Source: Branchiostoma belcheri
Taxonomy: Eukaryota; Chordata; Leptocardii; Amphioxiformes; Branchiostomatidae
Assembly: GCF_001625305.1 (NCBI RefSeq)
Contig: NW_017803943.1
Coordinates: 2,719,515 to 2,783,514, forward strand
Direction of reading: 5' to 3'
Length of the DNA stretch: 64,000 nt
Part shown: positions 61,101-64,000 of the stretch, piece by piece
Position numbering within the stretch: position 1 is the stretch's first letter
Layout of the letters: each line of letters opens with the position of its first letter
Made by a program: the position numbers and the translations under genes
Notes under the pieces: generated by a model
The model's database searches: none
Seen by the model: only the letters and a program-made list of their open reading frames with translations
Told to the model about the DNA's origin: nothing

Positions 61101-61686
61101 CCTGTGTAGAATTCATTTTTTCTTCGATATTTCCACCAGGTTGCCTGTGAAGTGATTGCCATCATCCTCCACTACCTGTTCCTGGCCTCCTTCACCTGGA
61201 TGTGTCTGGAAGGAGTCCAGCTCTACATCTTACTCATCAAGGTCTTCAAGACACAGAGATCAAGAATGGTCTACTTCTATCTGTTTGGATATGGTACGGA
61301 AGAGTCCATTATTTCCTTAAAGGTGTTATTTGTATTTGTGATTAATGTATCAATTTTGTAATATTTTGTCTTTGAACTACTTTGTATTTGTAACACTACC
61401 AGGTATTGCACACATTTCTTCTTAAATCTGCAACATACAGACTGTGATAATGTCTCAGAAAAACATATCTAGCAGGTGCATTGTTCCATGTATGTATGAA
61501 TGAATGAATCTCTTTATTTCAGGATTATACCCATAGCATACAGACAAGGAGTATAGACAATCAACTACACATGTGATCGGGGCTTAACATTTTCCTACAT
61601 TTTCCAGGAGCTCCTGCAGTGATGGTTGGAGTATCTGTCGCTCTGAACTACTCAGACCAGTTGGATGGATACGTCACAGACAGATA
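32406..61686 (+). CDS. Adhesion G-protein-coupled receptor with EGF/C-type lectin/LamG/SUEL ectodomain, 23 exons, incomplete after TM4
   Basis: Surface receptor expected to self-cleave at the GPS and signal through a tethered agonist (adhesion GPCR family knowledge). Exons: 32406-32505, 45573-45878, 49354-49575, 49706-49750, 49938-50006, 51022-51337, 51859-52154, 53184-53373, 53852-53958, 54448-54555, 55410-55457, 56025-56144, 56394-56488, 56848-57039, 57394-57462, 57887-57998, 58307-58581, 58775-58830, 58986-59103, 59308-59411, 60710-60812, 61140-61293, 61608-61686. All junctions keep phase, giving 1094 residues plus two bases. Order: signal peptide, EGF half, CTLD, EGF half, LamG, SUEL, Thr/Pro linker, HRM, GAIN, GPS, TM1-TM4. 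TM5-7 and the tail are missing at a gap. One intron uses a GC donor (57463). The link of exon 1 to exon 2 rests on phase and on the signal peptide it completes. Confidence 0.9.
32542..32713. mobile_element. Foldback element, TAGTCTCCAC ends
   Basis: TAGTCTCCACTAGACTCCTT on the left and AAAAGGAGTGGAGACTA on the right are inverted, with inner arms AATAAATCGTAGAAATCGGCC/GGCCGATTTTTACTATTTATT. It sits 36 bp inside receptor intron 1. Confidence 0.75.
32906..33112. mobile_element. Palindromic foldback element with exact 9-bp target duplication
   Basis: ATACCACAG occurs at 32906-32914 and 33104-33112. Between them, TACTCTCCAAGCAGACGTTT and CTCTGCTTGGAGAGTG are inverted ends, and the arms continue through GGCGTGTTTTTAGGCTTTTT and its complement, so almost the whole element folds on itself. 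No coding capacity. Confidence 0.9.
33396..33542. mobile_element. Foldback element, AACTGGGGG ends
   Basis: AACTGGGGGTTTTGGGGGTC and the inverted GAAGACCACCAAACCCCCAG, ending TT at 33542, form the arms. No target duplication was noted. Confidence 0.7.
34289..34594. mobile_element. CTCCAAGCAGA-family element with exact 9-bp target duplication
   Basis: AATTGTTCC at 34289-34297 and 34586-34594 flank termini TAATCTCCTAGCAAATTCTG and GAATCTGCTTGGAGGTGA. It is longer than its relatives (288 bp). A central AT-rich stretch with AATAAAGG near 34470 may be a nested insertion. Confidence 0.8.
35905..36066. mobile_element. CTCCAAGCAGA-family foldback element, 25-bp perfect inverted ends
   Basis: Both ends are inverted copies over 25 bases, starting GTAATCTCCAAGCAGATCTT on the left. 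Flanking CTTTTCGC and TTTTCCC are only weakly similar, so no target duplication is claimed. A lone end (GATCTCCAAGCAGCAGATG) lies at 36182. Confidence 0.85.
38611..38695. mobile_element. Small foldback element, TAGCCTGGTTACCA ends
   Basis: TAGCCTGGTTACCA on the left and TGGTAACCAGGCTA on the right are perfect inverted repeats of 14 bp around an 85-bp element. Confidence 0.8.
43187..43629. mobile_element. Compound foldback element, TAGCCTCCTGTGCAGAC ends
   Basis: TAGCCTCC TGTGCAGAC at the left end and GTCTGCACAGGAGGCTA at the right are inverted. Internal partial copies (CTCCCGTGCAGACTTTCTAG, ATAGCCTCCTGCGTAGTCTT, GCGGTTTCTTTTCGG and complements) show repeated rearrangement. Length 443 bp, no ORF. 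Confidence 0.7.
44176..44272. mobile_element. Foldback element, TAGTCTCTACCAGGCTTC ends (diverged)
   Basis: TAGTCTCTACCAGGCTTCTT on the left matches the TAGCCTCTACCAGGCTTC family. The inverted right end (AAGCCTTAGGATCCTGATAT, then AGACTA) is imperfect. Confidence 0.6.
45350..45389. repeat. Short hairpin, GCATGGAGCT arms
   Basis: GCATGGAGCT at 45350-45359 and AGCTCCATGC at 45380-45389 flank a 20-base loop, 180 bp upstream of receptor exon 2. Confidence 0.7.
45573..50006 (+). CDS. Receptor exons 2-5: EGF repeat split around a C-type lectin domain
   Basis: Exon 2 (45573-45878) carries Cys47, Cys52 and Cys58 in [12 protein letters not shown], the first half of an EGF repeat, then goes straight into a C-type lectin fold. 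Exon 3 (49354-49575) completes that fold. It shows [21 protein letters not shown] and [11 protein letters not shown], then FWTSG, the Ca2+/sugar motif EPN (174-176), ENCIEL, WND (194-196) and FFICE. All core Cys are present. Exon 4 is a 15-residue linker. Exon 5 (49938-50006) gives [15 protein letters not shown] with Cys230, Cys232 and Cys241, the second half of the EGF. EPN plus WND predicts Ca2+-dependent mannose-type binding by family rule. Confidence 0.88.
48319..48724 (+). CDS. Candidate alternative terminal exon (Asn/Gly-rich tail), interrupted by a gap
   Basis: Acceptor GTTTGTTTCTAG (ending 48318) precedes a phase-1 frame beginning [20 protein letters not shown] and YLEP, which would join in frame to receptor exon 2. 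After 21 N the sequence encodes, in the +1-shifted frame, repeats of GGNNGNN and GGNGNN, then [16 protein letters not shown], a dibasic GRGKRS, a Thr/Ser stretch and VLLVNV with TAG at 48722-48724. The frame literally continuous with the upstream part across 21 N instead gives Thr-rich TEVITAT repeats and a stop at 48681-48683. The Asn/Gly frame has the more protein-like non-repeat part, so the gap length is probably wrong. It could also belong to a separate gene. Confidence 0.4.
48393..48413. other. Assembly gap (21 N)
   Basis: Run of N directly before a 21-bp tandem repeat, which likely caused the assembly break. Confidence 0.99.
48414..48530 (+). repeat. Tandem repeat, 21- and 18-bp units
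   Basis: Three units of ACGGAGGTAATAACGGCAAC plus A are followed by 18-bp variants ACGGAGGTAATGGCAACA and ACGGAGGTCGCGGCAACA. Unit lengths are multiples of three, consistent with coding constraint. Confidence 0.9.
50824..50999. mobile_element. CTCCAAGCAGA-family foldback element with exact 9-bp target duplication
   Basis: ACCTCCTCC occurs at 50824-50832 and 50991-50999. Termini TACATTGTAATCTCCAAGCA and GCTTGGAGATCATGATGA are imperfect inverted repeats, and GATCTGCTTGGAGAT pairs with the left arm. The right flank ends 22 bp before receptor exon 6, so the insertion lies beside a functional acceptor. Confidence 0.85.
51022..52154 (+). CDS. Receptor exons 6-7: LamG/pentraxin-like (concanavalin-fold) domain
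   Basis: Exons 51022-51337 (donor AG/GTACGT) and 51859-52154 join in phase 2 to give LFGSFALD. The roughly 204 residues read [20 protein letters not shown], then [26 protein letters not shown] and [12 protein letters not shown]. Later come [26 protein letters not shown] and QACD. This is the pattern of LamG_3/pentraxin-like jelly-roll domains: a small hydrophobic start, W-x-VG-TYD in the middle, F-G-(K/R)-M-xx-(L/V)-x-(I/V)-(Y/W)-xx-A-L near the end. Such domains bind glycans or proteins at the cell surface. Two Cys (exon 6 GCTLW and MACLQ) may pair. Confidence 0.85.
52368..52521. mobile_element. CTCCAAGCAGA-family element, near-match target duplication
   Basis: TAATCCCCAAGCAGACGGC and AGGATCTGCTTGGAGATT form the ends. 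Flanks GCATTTCTT and GCATTTCAT agree at 8 of 9 positions. Confidence 0.7.
53184..53958 (+). CDS. Receptor exons 8-9: SUEL (rhamnose/galactose-binding) lectin domain
   Basis: Exons 53184-53373 and 53852-53958 (phase 2 join at RNR/CNGL) encode a complete SUEL-type lectin domain as found in latrophilins and egg lectins. Visible are [65 protein letters not shown], nine Cys in all, close to the family pattern. Fish and urchin members bind rhamnose or galactose, while latrophilin copies act mainly as protein-binding modules, so carbohydrate binding is not assured. Confidence 0.9.
53481..53580. mobile_element. Single end of a CTCCAAGCAGA-family element in the SUEL intron
   Basis: TAATCTCCAAGCAGATATTT followed by CTGTGGCTGAAAAGACAGTA; internal words match the 35.9 and 50.8-kb copies, but no right terminus is seen. 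Confidence 0.6.
54448..55457 (+). CDS. Receptor exons 10-11: Thr/Pro/Ser-rich linker
   Basis: Exon 10 (54448-54555) encodes [18 protein letters not shown] and a Thr/Ser stretch; exon 11 (55410-55457) encodes [15 protein letters not shown]. Both are low-complexity, probably O-glycosylated stalk, and both are multiples of three in phase 1, so either could be skipped without frame loss. The exon 10 donor (CGA/GTTAGC) is weak and overlaps an in-frame TAG at 54558-54560, so the boundary is less sure than the others. Confidence 0.6.
55670..55883. mobile_element. Foldback element, TAGCCTCTACCAGGCTTC ends, 9-bp target duplication with one mismatch
   Basis: The element spans 55679-55874 with inverted ends TAGCCTCTACCAGGCTTC/GAAGCCTGGTAGAGGCTA and long inner arms (AGAGTAGAAATCGGCCAAAT and complement). 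Flanks GGTGTTTGT (55670-55678) and GGGGTTTGT (55875-55883) differ at one base. Half of another copy follows the gap at 61738. Confidence 0.8.
56025..56488 (+). CDS. Receptor exons 12-13: hormone-receptor-motif (HRM) domain
   Basis: Exons 56025-56144 and 56394-56488 encode a Cys/Trp-rich module: [58 protein letters not shown]. This is the usual HRM layout N-terminal to GAIN in adhesion GPCRs. Compared with the second copy at 61984 this copy lacks a 3-nt codon: GESTQPC instead of GEWSTQPC, so a Trp that families of this type normally keep is absent. Confidence 0.85.
56848..58581 (+). CDS. Receptor exons 14-17: GAIN domain
   Basis: Exons 56848-57039, 57394-57462, 57887-57998 and 58307-58581 encode the alpha-helical part ([30 protein letters not shown]), a linker ([15 protein letters not shown]), [20 protein letters not shown] and the beta-sandwich part ([38 protein letters not shown]). 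The order and the spacing to GPS fit the family. The intron after 57462 starts GCAAGT, a GC-AG intron with otherwise perfect donor consensus. Antisense frames across exon 14 are open by chance and not real. Confidence 0.88.
57051..57180 (+). repeat. Dispersed GTAACACACCAGCTTTGCAGG repeat, copy 3
   Basis: In the GAIN intron: CTGTATCTGTAATCTGTATA, CCCCTCAGCATAATACACCA and ACATTACACCAAACGACTTG. Confidence 0.65.
58041..58102. repeat. (GATA/GA)n microsatellite
   Basis: GATAGAGA units passing into pure (GA)n. Confidence 0.95.
58116..58218 (+). repeat. Dispersed GTAACACACCAGCTTTGCAGG repeat, copy 4
   Basis: The best-preserved copy: AGGCGGTATAACCACCCCTC, AGCGTAACACACCAGCTTTG, CAGGCACGC and a terminal ATATTACACTGAATGACTTG. 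Confidence 0.75.
58775..59103 (+). CDS. Receptor exons 18-19: GPS proteolysis site and tethered agonist
   Basis: Exons 58775-58830 and 58986-59103 encode [19 protein letters not shown] and [16 protein letters not shown], with the four GPS Cys and two Trp in place. The autoproteolysis triad HLT is intact (His934, Leu935, Thr936; codons 59059-59067), so cleavage is expected between Leu935 and Thr936. This exposes the tethered agonist beginning TNFAILMDV, which matches the family consensus closely. Confidence 0.95.
59308..61686 (+). CDS. Receptor exons 20-23: TM1 to TM4 of the seven-helix domain
   Basis: Exon 20 (59308-59411) encodes TM1 ([20 protein letters not shown]). Exon 21 (60710-60812) gives TM2 with [20 protein letters not shown]. 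Exon 22 (61140-61293) gives TM3 with [20 protein letters not shown] and the start of TM4. Exon 23 (61608-61686) gives [15 protein letters not shown]. These are adhesion-family (class B2) signatures. The exon 23 frame reaches TAG at once after DR, but a phase-2 donor (AGATA/GTACTG) just before it would restore a Tyr, so splicing is favoured over termination. TM5-TM7 are not in the window. Confidence 0.88.
59412..60709 (+). other. Receptor intron 20 (1.3 kb)
   Basis: Between TM1 and TM2 exons. It repeats TTCCTAGGATCAAG...ATG from the exon 20 end at about 59507-59530, suggesting a small local duplication of the exon border; otherwise nothing recognisable. Confidence 0.5.
60852..60925. repeat. 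Dispersed repeat with CTTCATCAGGATGATGA core, copy 2
   Basis: AAGGATCAAATTTCCGACCA, CACCTTCATCAGGATGATGA and CCAATCACTTCC align with the 14.4-kb copy in the same order and orientation. Confidence 0.55.
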
Positions 61687-61717
61687 GTACTGTACCCCTC
61701 TTAATTCTATAGTTACT

Positions 61718-61737
61718 NNNNNNNNNNNNNNNNNNNN
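61718..61737. other. Assembly gap (20 N)
   Basis: The run of N separates the TM4 exon from a second copy of sequence that should lie about 6 kb upstream. Receptor exons for TM5-7 should follow exon 23 but do not appear, so the true gap may be larger or the join wrong. Confidence 0.99.
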
Positions 61738-61843
61738 GTACAGTTTGGCGCACTCTCTAGTAGACCAACTTCCCTGGCATGTTTCTCTCTATTTGGCCAA
61801 TTTCTACTCTTTCCAGCTGCCTCCTGAAGCCTGGTAGAGGCTA
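61738..61843. mobile_element. Right half of a TAGCCTCTACCAGGCTTC foldback element
   Basis: Matches 55768-55874 nearly base for base, ending CTGGTAGAGGCTA. Its left half is lost in the gap. It occupies the same place relative to the HRM exon as the full copy, so it was present before the duplication. Confidence 0.85.
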
Positions 61844-61983
61844 GGGGTTTGTTTGTAAATGTTCTTTTCTTCTAGTTGCCTGGACGTAGTGGTGCGGCAT
61901 GTAGTGGTGTAGGAAACAGGTAAAATGTATCAATTCAAGCAAACAGAATTCTTATTCTCTCTATCTATTTGTTCTGAACACAG

Positions 61984-64000
61984 CACCAGCTGATGCTACA
62001 ATGAGTACTCAGTCCGGGTGCCCAGCGATTGAGAAGAGGGACATCCAGTGGCCTGCAACAGCCCGGGGAGAGTGGTCCACCCAGCCATGCCCAGAGGGAA
62101 CAGAGGGTAAGTAGCACATTTTGTTTTTATACAATATAGTGTAAGCCTGATCATAATCTCTGATGCTCAGCTCACTGCTGCAGCAACTCTTCTCCCTAAG
62201 TCAGAAACTTAGGCAAGCTTAACTTCACTGACTCAATAGGCAAAGCAGTGGCTACAATGGCTGCTCGGGAAATTCTCTGCCCAATTTCTATGACTCCCAT
62301 GTCAAAATAAAACTGTACTGCAGACACCATTGACACCTGTTTGATGTGATTTTAGGTACAGCTCGATGGAAGTGTGACGGATCCAGATGGACAGGAGAAC
62401 CAGACTTAAGTGACTGCACATCGCCTTGGGTGAACGAGCTGTACGATCTGGTAAGTCTGTTACTCAACAGTGATTCTTTCCTCTATTATACAATCTGCCT
62501 GTACTACAGCAGGGCTCCAAATACTGGGTGCATATTTGCAAAATTGGAGCTGTGCAGATATTTCTGATGTTTACCCGCACCTAACCTGCACTGATCTATG
62601 CTCTTGGTATGTTGATTTACATTTGCTGCATTGACCATTACCACCTATAAATAATGTCAATGGTTTTTGGACACTTTTATAGTATGATCCATTCTTTTCG
62701 ATGTCTGATTGGTGCAGGAATAATTTGTATTTTTTTTGTATTTCGAACCCTGACTTGAATTGTTTGTTTGTTTTCAACCCACCAGTTGAATGGCGGAGGT
62801 CCAGCCGGAGACATCCTGGCTTTGGTCTCGGGAAACCTCCTGGGCCAGGGGAAGGTTCGCGGTGGTGATGTCATCAAGAGTATCGACCTGCTGAACGTCC
62901 TGGTGCAGAGACAGGAGGAACAGCTGGTCAACATGACACAGGAGGAGAAAAAGGGAACAGTCACCAACTTCACACAGGTAATGAGTGAGTGAGTGAGTGA
63001 GTGAGTGAGTGAGTGAGTGAGTGAGTGAGTGAGTGAGTGAGTGAGTGAGTGAGTGAGTGAGTGAGTGAGTGAGTGAGTGACAGGAGGAGCAGCTGGTTAA
63101 CATGACACAGGAGGAGAGGAAGGGAACAGTCACTAACTTCACACAGGTGGGAATGGGTGTCTGTATGTAGCCATTCAGTGTAACACAGCAGCTTTGTAGG
63201 CAGCTGGATAGTCGGCTATATTACACCTAACTTTGAACATTTAACTCTAAACATTGTTTAAAGCTATCTAATGATGATACCCCGTCAAAGATTGTTGATG
63301 GCAATCATCGCCGAGCTATGGCCAAATTCAGAATTAGCGATCACAATTTACAAATAGAAAAAGGTAGGTACAACCAGACTCCCGTAAACGAAAGACAGTG
63401 CACAGTATGTAATAAACAACGCATCAAAGATGAAATGCACTTCTTAGTAGAATGTAGAAAGTAGAATGACGAGGAGCGTGCACTGTTTTTCAACAAAATG
63501 CATATTAACCTATGGTGTAGAAATAAAGCGATAGATGCCATATTTAACTACTTAATGTCATGTAACAATCAACTCATTACAGAATAACTCTGCCACTTCA
63601 TATACACATGTTTCAAAAAGCGAGAAGAATCTCTGCGGACTGGGTAGGATAGATAGAATAATAGGTATTAGATAACAGTCCTGATAGTATTGTTGTAGAA
63701 TGTAGTACCTATTAGATATAGATACATATATACATATATCTTTGTAATGCATTTAGCCCTATGGGCAAGAACATGCAATAAAGATCATTGTCATTGTCAT
63801 TGTCATTGTCATGTAGTTTTCATTAGGAAGTTTACCATTTCAGAGGCCCATATTGTGGTAAAATTTTTATAACAAGAAAAGGCAACTTACCACCACAATG
63901 ATGATGGTTTCAACCATTTCTTTTACCATGTTATTTTCCTTCTATAAGACGATGACTCTTTGTGGAAGTACGCTGTTGAGAAGTGATATCGGCAGTGCCT
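61984..64000 (+). CDS. Second copy of receptor HRM-GAIN exons (partial, runs off window)
   Basis: Four exons match receptor exons 12-15 with the same phases: 61984-62106, 62356-62450, 62786-62977 and 63949 onward (cut at the window end). The HRM copy encodes GEWSTQPC with the Trp missing in the first copy, and differs by L to K, S to T and N to D in exon 13. The exon 14 copy differs from the first only at silent sites up to its end. Introns align as well, apart from a LINE insertion and a GAGT expansion. It is either a tandem paralogous receptor gene (upstream part lost in the gap) or an uncollapsed second haplotype. The 3-nt indel and the amino-acid changes lean towards a paralogue, but silent-only divergence in exon 14 keeps the haplotype option open. 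Confidence 0.8.
62983..63080. repeat. (GAGT)n microsatellite at the exon 14-copy donor
   Basis: About 24 GAGT units begin 5 bases after the exon end (CACACAG/GTAATGAGTGAGT), so the donor itself merges into the repeat. Confidence 0.97.
63079..63146 (+). repeat. Duplicated 3' end of GAIN exon 14 copy
   Basis: GACAGGAGGAGCAGCTGGTT to CACTAACTTCACACAG repeats the last 68 bases of the exon, with GAGAGGAAG replacing GAGAAAAAG, followed by a good donor GTGGGA identical to that of the first gene copy. It is in phase but lacks a pyrimidine tract. Confidence 0.85.
63158..63230 (+). repeat. Dispersed GTAACACACCAGCTTTGCAGG repeat, copy 5
   Basis: TTCAGTGTAACACAGCAGCT, TTGTAGGCAGC and TATATTACACCTAAC; it lies at the position equivalent to copy 3, but is internally shortened. 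Confidence 0.6.
63309..63810 (+). mobile_element. 3' end of a LINE with (ATTGTC)n tail
   Basis: The plus strand encodes AMAKFRISDHNLQIEKGRYN followed by QCTVCNKQRIKDEMHFLVEC, the Cys/His-type C-terminal motif of several non-LTR families, then a stop and degraded sequence. The tail is AATAAAGATCATTGTCATTGTC and further units. The homologous intron of the first receptor copy (57255-57270) lacks it, so both borders are visible. Confidence 0.9.

Overview
This window is animal (metazoan) genomic DNA: intron-rich genes with GT-AG junctions and polyadenylation hexamers, in a background full of short foldback elements, non-LTR retrotransposon pieces and microsatellites. A domain-shuffled adhesion GPCR (EGF, C-type lectin, LamG, SUEL, HRM, GAIN, GPS, 7TM) and the repeat style suggest an invertebrate deuterostome, most likely a lancelet (Branchiostoma). 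That assignment is inference. Splice models were built by hand from phase and splice sites; no alignment was run.

Layout. 1-2.69 kb: last coding exon and long 3'UTR of an unidentified plus-strand gene. 3.06-5.69 kb, minus: a complete eight-exon DPH5 gene (diphthine synthase, 285 codons plus stop), convergent with the first gene. 5.69-6.0 kb: a short divergent promoter interval. 6.0-18.8 kb, plus: a seven-exon aldo-keto reductase with the full catalytic tetrad, whose exon 5 end is partly triplicated in the following intron. A second terminal exon of this gene, with the more typical reductase C-terminus, is split by a young LINE insertion flanked by an 11-bp target duplication. 18.8-32.4 kb: no convincing gene; SINE, LINE 3' ends, foldback elements and local tandem duplications. 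32.4-61.7 kb, plus: an adhesion GPCR whose signal-peptide exon lies 13 kb upstream of the next exon. Its ectodomain reads half EGF, C-type lectin, second half EGF, LamG, SUEL lectin, Thr/Pro linker, HRM, GAIN, GPS. The 7TM region is seen only to TM4, where an assembly gap intervenes. 61.7-64 kb: a second, diverged copy of the HRM-GAIN exons, running off the window.

Most notable are (i) the C-type lectin domain lodged between the two halves of one EGF repeat, (ii) the LINE-broken alternative terminal exon of the reductase, (iii) a possible alternative Asn/Gly-rich terminal exon of the receptor beside a gap, (iv) a foldback transposon family with 9-bp target duplications, and (v) the partial tandem copy of the receptor, with an empty-site/filled-site comparison for a LINE.

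Apart from the divergent promoter, no functional link between DPH5 (translation factor modification), the reductase (carbonyl metabolism) and the receptor (cell-surface adhesion and signalling) is evident.
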